A stretch of 64,000 nt of DNA, from positions 124,001 to 188,000 of the forward strand of contig JACKFC010000005.1 of assembly GCA_020632665.1 (NCBI GenBank), written 5' to 3'. The notes beneath the pieces are model-generated. The model saw only the letters and a list, made by a program, of their open reading frames with translations. It made no database searches and was not told where the DNA came from. A program made the translations under genes and the position numbers. The stretch comes from Deltaproteobacteria bacterium (GTDB lineage Bacteria; Myxococcota_A; UBA9042). Positions 8,127 to 17,470 of this stretch are shown here, in pieces. How positions within the stretch are numbered: position 1 is the first letter of the stretch; every line of letters starts with the position of its first letter.

Positions 8127-10865
8127 ATGCGAATGGTATCGGGATTCGGGGCACGGGCCCTGCTGATGTTGATCGCGCTCGCTTGGGCGGGAGCCGGCTG
8201 CGGCTCGGACGAGATCGTCGCGGGCGCGGACAGCGGCGTGGTCGATGGCGCCGGCTCCGACGGCACGATCGGCGGCACCGACGGCACGATCGGCGGCACC
8301 GACGGCACGGTCGCGGATACCGGCACCGATAGCGGCACCGCCGACGCCGGCGGCAAGGACGATACCGGTGGTAGCACCGATGCCACCGCCACGGGCAAGG
8401 CCGACGGCGAGCCCTGCACGGCCGACAACGACTGCCAGAGCGGCGTCTGTGCCTGGGGCGCCGAAGGCAAGGTCTGCACCAACGGCTGTGAGAAGGACGA
8501 CGCCTGCAAGGCGGGCCAGCAGTGCAAGCCGGCCGACCCGACCGCCGATTCCGCCAACGCCTGCGTCGCCAAGACCCGCGCCTCCTGCCGCCCGTGCAAG
8601 GCCGACGCCGATTGCGAAGGTGGCTCGTGCGTCGCCTTCCCCGAGGGCGCCGGCTCGTTCTGCGCGATGCCCTGCGCCGAGAGCGCCGATTGCGGCAGCG
8701 GCTACACCTGCGCCGACCTGCCGGACGTGGGCAAGCGCTGCTGGCCGATCGAAGGCAAATGCTCCTGCTCGGCGCTCTCGAACGCGCTCGGCTCCGAGAC
8801 CACCTGCCTGATCACCAACGCTGCCGGCGCCTGCCCCGGCCTGCGCGCCTGCGTCGAGGGCGTGCTCTCTGCCTGCGGCGGCACCCCGCCCACCGCCGAG
8901 ATGTGCAACGGCGCCGACGACGATTGCGACGGCTCGACCGACGAGGCTGTGCCGGAGGATGCCTGCACCAAGCAGAACGAGTTCGGTGTCTGCAAGGGCA
9001 CCGAGACCTGCAGCGAGGGCAAGATCGGCTGCAACGCGGCCGAGCCCAAGGGCGAGAGCTGCAACGGCAAGGACGACGACTGCGACGGCGAGACCGACGA
9101 GAGCTTCGACGATAGCGACAAGGATGGCAGCGCCGATTGCGTCGATCCCGACGACGACAACGACACCGTCGCCGACCTCGCCGACAACTGCACGTTGGTG
9201 CAGAACCCGGGCCAGGACGACACCGACGTCGACGGCCTCGGCGACGCTTGTGACGACGACGACGACGGCGATACGGTGGCCGACCTCGCCGACAACTGCA
9301 CCCTGGTCGCCAACGCCGACCAGCTCGACACCGACAACGACGGCAAGGGCGACGCCTGCGACGACGATGACGACGGTGACGGGCTCGCGGACGCAGCCGA
9401 CAACTGCCCGACCGTGCAGAACCAGGATCAGCTCGACACCGACAAGGACGGCCAGGGCGACGCCTGTGACGCCGACGACGACAACGACGAGGTTCCCGAC
9501 CTCTCGGACAACTGCACCCTGACCAGCAACAAGGATCAGGCCGATAACGACAAAGACGGCTTCGGCGACCTCTGCGACGAGGACGACGACAACGACTCCT
9601 ACGCCGACCTGGTCGACAACTGCCCGCTGATCGCCAACAACGACCAGCTCAACACCGACAAGGACGGCCAGGGCGACGTCTGCGACGAGGATGACGACAA
9701 CGACGGCGTCCTCGACCTCGCGGACAACTGCACGCTGACTTCGAACAAGGACCAGCTCGACACCGACGACGACAAGCTCGGCGACGCCTGCGACGACGAC
9801 GACGACGGCGACACGGTCCCGGACGAGAAGGACAACTGCCCGCTTTTCGCCAACACCGACCAGAAGAACAGCGACAACGACGGCAAGGGCGACGTCTGCG
9901 ACGAAGACGACGACAACGACCAAATCCTCGACGAGAAGGACAACTGCCCCCTCGCCGCCAACGCCGACCAGAAAGACAACGACAAGGACGGCACCGGCGA
10001 CGCCTGCGACGACGACGACGACAACGACAAGGTCGCGGACGACAAGGACAACTGCCCTGGCCTCGCGAACCCGGAGCAGAAGGACAACGACAAAGACGGC
10101 AAGGGCGACGCCTGCGACGACGACGACGACAACGACAAGGTCCTCGACGACAAGGATTGCGCGCCCTTCGACGGCAAGGTCTTCCCGGGCAACAAGGAGT
10201 CCTGCAACGGCGTCGACGACGACTGCAGCGGCGACACCGACGAGGAGAACGCCGAGGGCTGCAAGGACTATTGGTTCGACTTCGACAAGGACGGCTTCTC
10301 GGCGAAGAAGCAGAAGAAGTGCCTATGCAAGGCCGACGGCTTCTTCACCGTCCCCGCCAGCGCGAACAAGGCCGCGGACTGCAACGACAACGACGGCAAG
10401 ATCAACCCGGACGCGAAGGAGATCTGCGACGGCAAGGTCGACGAGAACTGCAACGACGCGGTCGACGAGGTCAACGCCCAGGGCTGCACGAAATACTACA
10501 ACGACGGCGACAAGGACGGCTTCGGCGCCGGCGCGGTGGTCGTTTGCTCGTGCAAGGCGCTGAGTTCGGATCTCGTCAGCAAGTCGGGCGATTGCAACGA
10601 CAACGTGAAGGACGCCTACCCCGGCCAGTCGAAGTGGTTCACCTCGGCGATGGCCGGTGGCTCGTGGGATTACAACTGCAACGGCAAGAACGACGGCCAG
10701 TATTCCGGCAGCGGCAAGTGCTCGGGCGCGCTGTGGATCTGCAGCACCGACAACGGCTGGGACGGTGGGGCTCCGTCGTGCGGCGGGGCAAAGAACTGGA
10801 TCAACAGCTGCTCCGGCATCGCTTGCAGCAAGAATACCTCCAGCCGAACGCAAGGCTGCCATTAG
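8127..10865 (+). CDS. Large Ca-binding lipoprotein with TSP type-3 repeats and MopE-like motifs
   Basis: A 912-residue protein; ATG 8127 is preceded at seven bases by GGAGG. The lipobox AGAGC gives Cys25, followed by a Gly/Thr/Asp linker with repeats of GTIGGTD. Residues about 95-230 are Cys-rich. Two MopE-like motifs (MCNGADDDCDGSTDE, SCNGKDDDCDGETDE) precede nine 36-residue thrombospondin type-3 repeats with DNCP/T and DxDxDG loops, and three further MopE-like motifs with short Cys-rich segments follow. The extreme Asp content and loop spacing imply binding of many calcium ions. It is probably anchored to the outer membrane. Function beyond adhesion or matrix contact is unknown. Confidence 0.85.
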   Translation: MRMVSGFGARALLMLIALAWAGAGCGSDEIVAGADSGVVDGAGSDGTIGGTDGTIGGTDGTVADTGTDSGTADAGGKDDTGGSTDATATGKADGEPCTADNDCQSGVCAWGAEGKVCTNGCEKDDACKAGQQCKPADPTADSANACVAKTRASCRPCKADADCEGGSCVAFPEGAGSFCAMPCAESADCGSGYTCADLPDVGKRCWPIEGKCSCSALSNALGSETTCLITNAAGACPGLRACVEGVLSACGGTPPTAEMCNGADDDCDGSTDEAVPEDACTKQNEFGVCKGTETCSEGKIGCNAAEPKGESCNGKDDDCDGETDESFDDSDKDGSADCVDPDDDNDTVADLADNCTLVQNPGQDDTDVDGLGDACDDDDDGDTVADLADNCTLVANADQLDTDNDGKGDACDDDDDGDGLADAADNCPTVQNQDQLDTDKDGQGDACDADDDNDEVPDLSDNCTLTSNKDQADNDKDGFGDLCDEDDDNDSYADLVDNCPLIANNDQLNTDKDGQGDVCDEDDDNDGVLDLADNCTLTSNKDQLDTDDDKLGDACDDDDDGDTVPDEKDNCPLFANTDQKNSDNDGKGDVCDEDDDNDQILDEKDNCPLAANADQKDNDKDGTGDACDDDDDNDKVADDKDNCPGLANPEQKDNDKDGKGDACDDDDDNDKVLDDKDCAPFDGKVFPGNKESCNGVDDDCSGDTDEENAEGCKDYWFDFDKDGFSAKKQKKCLCKADGFFTVPASANKAADCNDNDGKINPDAKEICDGKVDENCNDAVDEVNAQGCTKYYNDGDKDGFGAGAVVVCSCKALSSDLVSKSGDCNDNVKDAYPGQSKWFTSAMAGGSWDYNCNGKNDGQYSGSGKCSGALWICSTDNGWDGGAPSCGGAKNWINSCSGIACSKNTSSRTQGCH
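9183..10154 (+). repeat. Nine tandem 108-bp (36-residue) TSP type-3 repeats
   Basis: Nine in-frame units each begin DNC(T/P) and contain a DxDxDGxGD(A/V)CDxDDDxD core. Unit 1 begins at 9183 and unit 9 ends at 10154, with no length variation. They are similar but not identical at DNA level, so they look like an old expansion rather than a recent slippage array. Confidence 0.9.
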
Positions 10866-11964
10866 TCAGGCGCGGCCGGTCGTCGGGCGGCTGGCGCCGA
10901 GCCCGACCGGAGTCCTGCACGTCGGCAACGCGCGAAGCCTGGTCTGGGCTTGGCTCTCTGCGCGTGCGCAGGGAGGTCGCGTGCTGCTGCGGATCGAAGA
11001 CCTGCTGCCGGGGGAGTCGGAGCACGTCGCCTCGGTGCTCGCCGACCTGCGCTGGCTCGGGCTCGATTGGGATCCGGTCGAAGAGCACGCCGCAGGTCGC
11101 GTCATGCCGGGCGATTACGGCCCGGAGTTCGCCGGCCTGCCTGGTTTCGTGCTGCAGAGCGCGCGGGCCGAGCTGCATCGCGCCGTGCTCGAGCGCCTGG
11201 TCGCGGTCGGGCTCTGCTACCCCTGCGTCTGCACCCGCAAGGATATCGAGGCGGCGGTGCGCGCCCCCCACGCCGAGGACAAGGCGACGCGCTACCCGGG
11301 CACCTGTCGCGGCCGCTTCCCGGACGTCGCCGCCGCCGTCCGCTGGGAGGCGGCGCAGGCGAGTCGACGCGGCACGCTGGCGATCGGCGTCGCGCTGCGG
11401 ATGAAGGCCGCACGCGGTGAGGTCGTCTTCGAGGACGCCAGGCAGGGGCGGTGCAGCGGCGACGTCGCGGCGGAGTTCGGCGACTTCGTGGTCCGCCGCA
11501 AGGACGGCACGCCAGCCTATATGCTCGCGGTCTGCGTCGACGACGCCGAGATGGGCGTCACCGAGGTGGTCCGCGGCGACGATTTGCTCGAAGTGACCGG
11601 CCAGCAGGTCTTGCTGCACGCCGCGTTGGCCGAGCACGCGACGGCACTGGTGCCTCGGTCGCGGACGCCGCGCTGGATTCACGTCCCCTTGGTCTACGGT
11701 GACGACGATCGCCGGCTGGCCAAGCGCAACCGCAGCCTGCACGTGCGGACACTGGCGGAGCGGGGCGTCGACGCATCGGCCTTGCGCGCCTGGATCGCGG
11801 CCTCGTTGGGCCTGCCGCAGGACGGCGATCTCGACGCGATGGTCGACGCCTTCCGCGCCCGCGGCGACGCCGGCGCAGTCGCGGTGCGCTTCGATCAGCC
11901 CGAGCTCGAGGCGCTCGCGCGTGGCGAGCACCCCGAGCTGCGGGCCTTCGTACCGAAAGGCTAG
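10861..11964 (+). CDS. gluQ: Glutamyl-Q tRNA(Asp) synthetase (GluQ-RS)
   Basis: A paralogue of glutamyl-tRNA synthetase that attaches glutamate to queuosine-34 of tRNA(Asp). Visible are the HIGH-type motif RLAPSPTGVLHVGNARS, the zinc site C-x-C...Y...C (CYPCVCTRKD, then RYPGTCRGRF) matching E. coli YadB, and LAKRN in place of KMSKS. The protein ends without an anticodon-binding domain, as expected for GluQ rather than GluRS. The start is uncertain. The first residues before the essential Arg have no ATG, GTG or TTG. Choices are ATT at 10861, overlapping the TAG of the upstream gene, or GTG 10765, which would overlap that gene by 101 nt. Its stop overlaps that of the convergent acyl-CoA dehydrogenase gene. 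Confidence 0.85.
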   Translation: MSQARPVVGRLAPSPTGVLHVGNARSLVWAWLSARAQGGRVLLRIEDLLPGESEHVASVLADLRWLGLDWDPVEEHAAGRVMPGDYGPEFAGLPGFVLQSARAELHRAVLERLVAVGLCYPCVCTRKDIEAAVRAPHAEDKATRYPGTCRGRFPDVAAAVRWEAAQASRRGTLAIGVALRMKAARGEVVFEDARQGRCSGDVAAEFGDFVVRRKDGTPAYMLAVCVDDAEMGVTEVVRGDDLLEVTGQQVLLHAALAEHATALVPRSRTPRWIHVPLVYGDDDRRLAKRNRSLHVRTLAERGVDASALRAWIAASLGLPQDGDLDAMVDAFRARGDAGAVAVRFDQPELEALARGEHPELRAFVPKG

Positions 11965-13757
11965 TAGTCGGAGAGGGCGTAGCGGCCGGCGTCGATGGTC
12001 GGCGCGGCGATCGCCCGCTTCAGCGCGACGATATTCAGCGGCAGGTGCGCCGAGAGCATCCCGAGCCGCTCGGCCCAGGGGTTCAGGTCGTCACCCTCGA
12101 ACATCGACTCGATCGCGCGCCACGCGGCGACCACGCCGCGGTCGAGCGCCTCGGCGGCGGCGACCTTGCAGACCGCAGCGGCGACGCCGTCGGCGCTGTC
12201 GCTGTGGCTCGCGATCCGCTGCTCGGTGCGCGCGATCCCGGAATCGACCGCGAAGGCGTCGATGATCAGGTTGGCCAGCGTGACCAGCGACTCCTGCTCC
12301 TTGTCGAGCGAGAGGCCGTAGCGCGTCGTCGCGGCCTGGAAGACCGTCATCGCGATCCACTTCAGCCGCTCGAGCGCCCATTTCGCGCGATCGAGGCCCT
12401 GGTCCGCCGGCATCGGCGCGATCGCGCCCTTGCGCAGCGCGCCCTCGAGGTTGGCCATGGCCTCGTCCACCGAGAGGCGGCCGGTCATGATGCGCTTGAC
12501 CAGCGTCCCCGGGACCAACAGGCGGTTGATCTCGTTGGTGCCCTCGAAGATGCGGTTGACGCGGGCGTCGCGGTAGAACTTCTCGACGATATAGTCCTCG
12601 GTGAAGCCGTAGCCGCCGTGCCATTGGAAGCCGCGGTCGATGATCCGGTCGAGCGCTTCGGAGCTGTAGACCTTCGAGATCGAGGCCTCGATCACGTATT
12701 CCTCGACGGCCGCCATCAGCGCCTTCGGATCGTCGTGGTCCTTGCCCTCCATGCGGGCGTCGACCATGCCGGCGATGCGGTAGTTCAGCGCCTCACCCAG
12801 ATAGATCTGCACCACCGAGTCGGCGACCATCTCGCCGATGGCGCCGAAGTCGACCACGCGGGTGCGGAATTGCTGCCGGTCCTTGGCGTAGGCGAGCGAC
12901 TCGGCGAGCACGCGCTTGGCGCCGCCGATTACGCTGGCGCCGAGCTTGAAGCGGCCCAGGTTGAGCGTGTTGAACGCGACGTGGTGGCCCTTGCCGACTT
13001 CGCCGAGGACGTTCTCGACCGGGATCTTCGCGTTGTCGAAGATCAGCTGGCAGGTCGAGCTGCCGCGCAGGCCGAGCTTGTGCTCCTCGTTGCCGTGGGT
13101 GAAGCCGGGCGTATCGCGCTCGACGATGAAGGCGGTGAATTTGTCGCCGTCGACCTTGGCGAAGACGATGCCGACGTCCATCCAGGCAGCGTTGGTGATC
13201 CACTGCTTGGTGCCGTTGAAGACGTAGTGGGTGCCGTCCTCGCTGAGCACTGCGGTGGTGCGCGCGGCCAGGGCGTCACTGCCCGAGCCCGGCTCCGAGA
13301 GCGCGTAGCAGCTGACGAACTCGCCGGTGCCGATCTTCTCGGCGAATTTCTTCTTCTGCGCGGCGTCGCCGAAGAGCAGCAGGGGCGCGAGGCCGATGCC
13401 GGAGTGGGCGCCGTAGGTCACGGAGAAGTCACCGTTGGCGCCGAGCTTCTCGCACAGCAGCAGGGCGGTGCGCTTGTCGGAGCCGAGGCCGCCGTAGGCC
13501 TCGGGAACCTCGACCAAACAGAAGCCGAGCTCGCAGGCCTTGCGGAGGACGTCGACCATCTCCTTGGCGGCCTTGCCCTCTTTCGACTCGAGGCGGCGCT
13601 CGCGCGGCACGATCTCCTTGTCGATGAAGCGCTGCGCCTCCTTTGCGATGGAGCGCTGCTCCTCGTCGAAATCTTCCGGCGCGAAGATGGGCCGGCTGCC
13701 GGCGGGCTCGAGGAGGAAGGCGCCACCTGCGGCGGCGAGCTGCTGTGCTTCGGACAT
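11961..13757 (-). CDS. Acyl-CoA dehydrogenase, long/very-long-chain type
   Basis: A 598-residue FAD enzyme catalysing the first step of beta-oxidation. It has the acyl-CoA dehydrogenase segments YALSEPGSGSDA and QWITNAAW in the middle domain and HGGYGFTEDYIVEKFYRDARVNRIFEGTNEI (quoted in two parts: HGGYGFTEDY and IFEGTNEI), whose Glu is the usual catalytic base. The extra 170-residue C-terminal domain resembles VLCAD/ACAD9-type enzymes. ATG 13757 follows a promoter at 13815-13843. A weaker copy of the operator found at the fadIJ and ccr-mcd-ecm promoters lies just upstream of its -35, suggesting shared regulation. Confidence 0.9.
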   Translation of the reverse strand: MSEAQQLAAAGGAFLLEPAGSRPIFAPEDFDEEQRSIAKEAQRFIDKEIVPRERRLESKEGKAAKEMVDVLRKACELGFCLVEVPEAYGGLGSDKRTALLLCEKLGANGDFSVTYGAHSGIGLAPLLLFGDAAQKKKFAEKIGTGEFVSCYALSEPGSGSDALAARTTAVLSEDGTHYVFNGTKQWITNAAWMDVGIVFAKVDGDKFTAFIVERDTPGFTHGNEEHKLGLRGSSTCQLIFDNAKIPVENVLGEVGKGHHVAFNTLNLGRFKLGASVIGGAKRVLAESLAYAKDRQQFRTRVVDFGAIGEMVADSVVQIYLGEALNYRIAGMVDARMEGKDHDDPKALMAAVEEYVIEASISKVYSSEALDRIIDRGFQWHGGYGFTEDYIVEKFYRDARVNRIFEGTNEINRLLVPGTLVKRIMTGRLSVDEAMANLEGALRKGAIAPMPADQGLDRAKWALERLKWIAMTVFQAATTRYGLSLDKEQESLVTLANLIIDAFAVDSGIARTEQRIASHSDSADGVAAAVCKVAAAEALDRGVVAAWRAIESMFEGDDLNPWAERLGMLSAHLPLNIVALKRAIAAPTIDAGRYALSDY

Positions 13758-13814
13758 CGTGAGCCTCCGGCTTGCATGGGTTGTGCCGCGGCCTTCGTTC
13801 CGGCCGGGGCGCGT

Positions 13815-13843
13815 AAGCTATCCAGACGACGGCCGGCTTTCAA
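13815..13843 (-). promoter_or_regulatory. Promoter of the acyl-CoA dehydrogenase gene
   Basis: Read on the minus strand: TTGAAA (13843-13838), 17 bp, TAGCTT (13820-13815). It is one of the best matches to the window's TTGnnn-17-TAGnnT pattern, leaving a leader of about 50 nt. Confidence 0.55.
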
Positions 13844-13849
13844 CCGGCG

Positions 13850-13864
13850 CGACGCGGCGCGTCA
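13850..13864. promoter_or_regulatory. Weak copy of the fatty-acid operator
   Basis: CGACGCGGCGCGTCA agrees at 12 of 15 positions with the operator at 30792-30806. It is dyad-symmetric (GACGC...GCGTC) and lies six bases upstream of the -35 of the acyl-CoA dehydrogenase promoter. In GC-rich DNA this degree of match is suggestive only. Confidence 0.35.
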
Positions 13865-16300
13865 AGAAGATGCGTTATCGGTCCTTCGGGTGCGCCGGCC
13901 GCCATGCGCAGCGGCCAGCGCCAAGCCGAAGACGAATACGCCCAGCAGCCCGGCAGCGCGCCGCCGCGGCAGCGTGTCGCCCGGCAAGACCTGTTCTCGC
14001 CAGACGCATACCTTTCCACGGCGGAGTGCGGTCCTCGCCGCCTCGAAGGCCGCCTCGTCGGACTCCGGTCTGGGGCAAGGACCTGGATCGCGCCAGCGCG
14101 TCAGGACGCAACCCAGCGCGTGCGTCGCCGCGAGTGCCTCAGGTCGATCCGGGAGCGGCAACTCGAAGCGAAAGATGCGCCCGTGGGCGAACTTCCGTCC
14201 GTGGCCGTCCGTTCGCATGAACGGGATCGGAGGATCGGCGCGGCGCAGCGCATCCTCGAATACCTCTGCCCACCGCTGATGGTTGCGAAAGTCGGGCAGG
14301 ATTCCAGCCCAGCCGCGGGGGGAGATCGGCGGTTCGCCGCAGCGGCCGGCCAGCACCTCGATGCGCTGATCCGTCTTCAGCACGTCTGCCGCAAGGATCG
14401 GAGCTGCCGCCGCGAGCGCAAGCGCCCCGGCAATCACCGGCGGTAGGAGGTTCTGCACGAGCGCGCGCCGGTCCGGCCACGCAGCCGGGAACGGCCGGCC
14501 GTCGGCAGGGGCTGGATCCAGCGCGAGACAGGGCAGCAGGGCGAGGACTCGCCAATGTGCGACGTCGACCAACACGAGCGGCACCAGCAGACCGGCGCCG
14601 ACGCCGACCAGCCGACCGCCGCGCAGGGTCCCGCCCGCGGTGCGGTGCAGTGTCCACGCCAGCAGCACCCAGCGGAGCAGTCCGTGCTCACTGAAGAGCC
14701 GCACCACCGACGAGTGCGGCGCGATCCAGCCAGCCGCGCGCTCTGCCGAGAGCAGGCCGTGACCAAAGAGCATCGAAACGGGGTCGATGCTTTGCAGGCC
14801 CCGGCGCAACAGTTCGATGCGTCCGAAGTCCGCGCGGCGAAAGACCGCGTTGAGGTCCGCGGCGGCCAGCCACACGACGAGTGCGGCGAATGTCGCCACT
14901 CCGAGCGCTTGACCGACGACGCGGAAACGACGGGAGGCGGTCGGCGCACGGACCAGGGCGATCGCATGAACGACCGACGCTCCGACGAGTCCGACTTGCG
15001 CGGCGCGGGAGCCGGACGCGAAGGCCCACACCACCGCCAGCAGAGCGGCACCCATCTCCAGTCGCATCGCGACAACAGCGGCGACGGAGTCGGTCCCAGC
15101 AGGGGCGACGCCGCGGGCTGCGGTCGTGTGTCGACGGAGGATGCCGTCGAGGAGTACGCCGAACACCACCGCATGCGTGCCGCCGAAGATATTGGGATCT
15201 CGGAACGCTCCGACGATGCGTGGCAGCCTCGAGAGCGACGGATGGAGGTTGAAGACAGGGCTTTCGTTGCCAGACGCCAGCATCCCGCAGAGCATCGCGC
15301 TTTCGAGCAGCACGCCGATGGCCAGCGTCGTGCGCAGCCCGCCAGCCGAGAGCACGCCGCGTCGCCGCAGCCCGACCAACGCAATGGCGAGCAGAGGGAG
15401 CTCGAGTTCCGCTGCCAAGTAGCTCCAGAACGTCGGGTCCTCCGGCCGCGGGATTGCCTCGACCAGCGCCACGCCGCTGGCGGCCACCCAGGCGCACCAC
15501 AGCCCGAACCCCAGCCATGCGCGTCTTGGAATTGCGCCAGACACGAGGGCAAACGCCGCGATCAGCAGCGCGAGAACGTCGAAGGGAGCGGGCCGCAGCT
15601 GGACGTGGAAGAGCGCGATCGCGAGCGTGGCCAGCAGCACCCCCGCGAGTCCGGGACCGGAGCGGACGAGCTGCAGCAGCGCGCGTGGCGATGCGCCGGC
15701 CGCAGCGAGCGTCGCAGCCACAAGGAGCAGCCCAGCGGCGGCGAACCAGCGCAGGAGGGCGCGTACCTCGCTGACTTCGACGTTTGCCTGCCTCAGCATG
15801 GCACGTAGCGCGACGAGGTCGTCGCCTCGCGGCCACGCGGCCTTGTCCGGGAGCGGGTGGCCCGCTTCGATGGTCCGCTCGAAAGCTGGCAACGAATTCT
15901 TCTGCCAGGTCATCATGCCACGTCTGCGCAGCGACTGCCTCTGGCTGGCATGGCGCAGTGGGCTCGCGAAATCGTGGTACGGCGACCACCAGTCGGGTAG
16001 AGGCCCGCGCTTGCCCGTGGTTTGCCATGCGCGCTCGAGGGGCTCACGGGCGATGCCGAACGCTACGAGTTCGCGAACGGTCGGCCCGATCGACCTGTGA
16101 CACCCCGAGCATTGCGTGAGGTAGATCTCGAGCCCGTGGTTCAGCGTCGCGGCGTCCGGAAGTGGGCTTGCGGCATGGGCCGGGGTGCTGCACGCCAGAA
16201 GGGTCGGCAGCAAGAGCAGCACGGCAAGCGCGACCAACGGCGACCCCAGCGGCCCGTGACCGCGGCCCGCCTCGGCTTTGCTGGATCCGCGTACCCCCAT
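13862..16300 (-). CDS. O-antigen-ligase-like polytopic membrane protein with N-terminal cytochrome c domain
   Basis: An 812-residue protein. After a signal-like helix ending PAHAASP comes a 100-residue exported domain with YLTQCSGCHRSIG, a CxxCH covalent haem-attachment motif; Met residues in RRGMMTWQKN could be the second axial ligand. From about residue 165 onward there are some ten or more membrane helices. FASGSRAAQVGLVGASVV resembles the Ser/Arg-rich segment of Wzy_C O-antigen ligase/polymerase proteins, and an exported C-terminal domain precedes a last helix. It is divergent from the phosphosugar transferase at 16431, supporting a polysaccharide role. No Shine-Dalgarno is evident for ATG 16300, so a nearby internal start is possible. 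Confidence 0.7.
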   Translation of the reverse strand: MGVRGSSKAEAGRGHGPLGSPLVALAVLLLLPTLLACSTPAHAASPLPDAATLNHGLEIYLTQCSGCHRSIGPTVRELVAFGIAREPLERAWQTTGKRGPLPDWWSPYHDFASPLRHASQRQSLRRRGMMTWQKNSLPAFERTIEAGHPLPDKAAWPRGDDLVALRAMLRQANVEVSEVRALLRWFAAAGLLLVAATLAAAGASPRALLQLVRSGPGLAGVLLATLAIALFHVQLRPAPFDVLALLIAAFALVSGAIPRRAWLGFGLWCAWVAASGVALVEAIPRPEDPTFWSYLAAELELPLLAIALVGLRRRGVLSAGGLRTTLAIGVLLESAMLCGMLASGNESPVFNLHPSLSRLPRIVGAFRDPNIFGGTHAVVFGVLLDGILRRHTTAARGVAPAGTDSVAAVVAMRLEMGAALLAVVWAFASGSRAAQVGLVGASVVHAIALVRAPTASRRFRVVGQALGVATFAALVVWLAAADLNAVFRRADFGRIELLRRGLQSIDPVSMLFGHGLLSAERAAGWIAPHSSVVRLFSEHGLLRWVLLAWTLHRTAGGTLRGGRLVGVGAGLLVPLVLVDVAHWRVLALLPCLALDPAPADGRPFPAAWPDRRALVQNLLPPVIAGALALAAAAPILAADVLKTDQRIEVLAGRCGEPPISPRGWAGILPDFRNHQRWAEVFEDALRRADPPIPFMRTDGHGRKFAHGRIFRFELPLPDRPEALAATHALGCVLTRWRDPGPCPRPESDEAAFEAARTALRRGKVCVWREQVLPGDTLPRRRAAGLLGVFVFGLALAAAHGGRRTRRTDNASS

Positions 16301-16353
16301 CGCGGAGGCTTGTATCTGCGTTGTCCCGCGCGAAGCAAGGGCGCTCGGTCGCG

Positions 16354-16382
16354 TTGCGTTTTTCCAGGGGCCTCTCTAGTTT
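16354..16382 (+). promoter_or_regulatory. Promoter of the polysaccharide transferase genes
   Basis: TTGCGT (16354-16359), 17 bp, TAGTTT (16377-16382), about 45 nt before the TTG start at 16431. Confidence 0.5.
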
Positions 16383-16430
16383 CCGTTCGCCGCCGGCGGG
16401 CAGGAGGCCATTCGGCAACAGGGAGCGAGC

Positions 16431-17456
16431 TTGAGCCAGCAGCCCATCGACCTCGCGGCCTCGCTCGCAGGACCGCTCGCGACCACCGCCGTCGCAGCGG
16501 TCGTGCTCGCCGAGATCGTGCGTCGCTTGGCTTGGCGTTTCGGTGTCGTCGATGTGCCCGGGGGGCGCCGGTTGCACGCCCGCCCGACCCCTCGTGGAGG
16601 CGGGCTCGCGGTCGCCTTGGCGTGGGCGGTCGGGTCCGTCGCGATGCACGCCACTGGGCCGACTGCAGCCGAGAACGCGCCAATGCTCGCTGTCCTCGGC
16701 TTCGCCGGCCTCGGCTTGGCTGACGACATCCGTCCGCTGCCGGCCTGGTCGCGGCTCGCTGCCCAGGTCGCGATTGTCTGTGTGGCGGCGGCATTCGGGA
16801 TGCCGGATGACCCGTCGTGGTCGGCGGCCTCGCTGGTCGTTGTCGCGCTGGTCGGGCTCTTCGTGATCAACGCGTTCAATTTCGTCGACGGAGCGGACGG
16901 CCTGGTGCCGCTGCAGGTGCTGGCCATCACCGGAGGCTTGCTCATCCTGGTCCGGCCGGAATCGGCTGCGTCGCCGTGGCTGCACGCCTGGCAGGTCCGT
17001 CAATGGCTGCTCGCCGCGGCGCTGCTCGGGTTCTTGCCGTTCAACGTTCCGAAGGCGCGCCTCTTCCTCGGAGACGTCGGCTCCTTGATGCTCGGCAGTG
17101 CCTGTGTCGCCGCCGCTCTCGAGCCGGTCCTCCGCGGCGCATTGCACCCCGCCGCGGCGCTCGCGCTCTTCTCGGTGATCTGCGTCGACCCGGCATGGAC
17201 GCTGCTGCGTCGCACGCTGCGGCGCGCACCGATCCTGCAGGCGCACCTCGAACACGGCTACCACCGTTGGCTGCGAGCCGGCGTCTCTCATCTGCGCATC
17301 AGCCTCGGTGCTGCCGCGGTGAATGCGTTGCTCGCCGTGCCCGCCGCGTGGGCCATCCAGCGTGGCGTCCTCGACCCGGCCCTCGGCCTCGGCCTGGTCG
17401 TTCTGCCCATCCTGGTCGTCGCCATTCGCGCCGGTGCCGGTGCTCCGGCCCAGTGA
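16431..17456 (+). CDS. WecA/MraY-family polyprenyl-phosphate sugar-1-phosphate transferase
   Basis: A 341-residue membrane protein with about ten helices that would transfer a (N-acetyl)hexosamine-1-phosphate from a UDP-sugar to undecaprenyl phosphate, the first step of a lipid-linked glycan. Family motifs are all visible: DVPGGRRLHARPTPRGGG after helix 1, a DD pair in LGLADDIRPLP (Mg/substrate binding), NAFNFVDGADGL with catalytic Asp, LFLGDVGSLMLG, and HLEHGYHRW in the last cytoplasmic loop, which is typical of the WecA side of the family. The TTG start has GGGAG five bases upstream. The next gene starts at or overlapping its stop, so the two are co-translated. Confidence 0.85.
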   Translation: MSQQPIDLAASLAGPLATTAVAAVVLAEIVRRLAWRFGVVDVPGGRRLHARPTPRGGGLAVALAWAVGSVAMHATGPTAAENAPMLAVLGFAGLGLADDIRPLPAWSRLAAQVAIVCVAAAFGMPDDPSWSAASLVVVALVGLFVINAFNFVDGADGLVPLQVLAITGGLLILVRPESAASPWLHAWQVRQWLLAAALLGFLPFNVPKARLFLGDVGSLMLGSACVAAALEPVLRGALHPAAALALFSVICVDPAWTLLRRTLRRAPILQAHLEHGYHRWLRAGVSHLRISLGAAAVNALLAVPAAWAIQRGVLDPALGLGLVVLPILVVAIRAGAGAPAQ

Positions 17457-17470
17457 AGTTGCACCGACCG

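Noticed and set aside
9183..10154. Periodic repeats that might be taken for a CRISPR array.
   Set aside because: They are contiguous in-frame 108-bp protein repeats without spacers.
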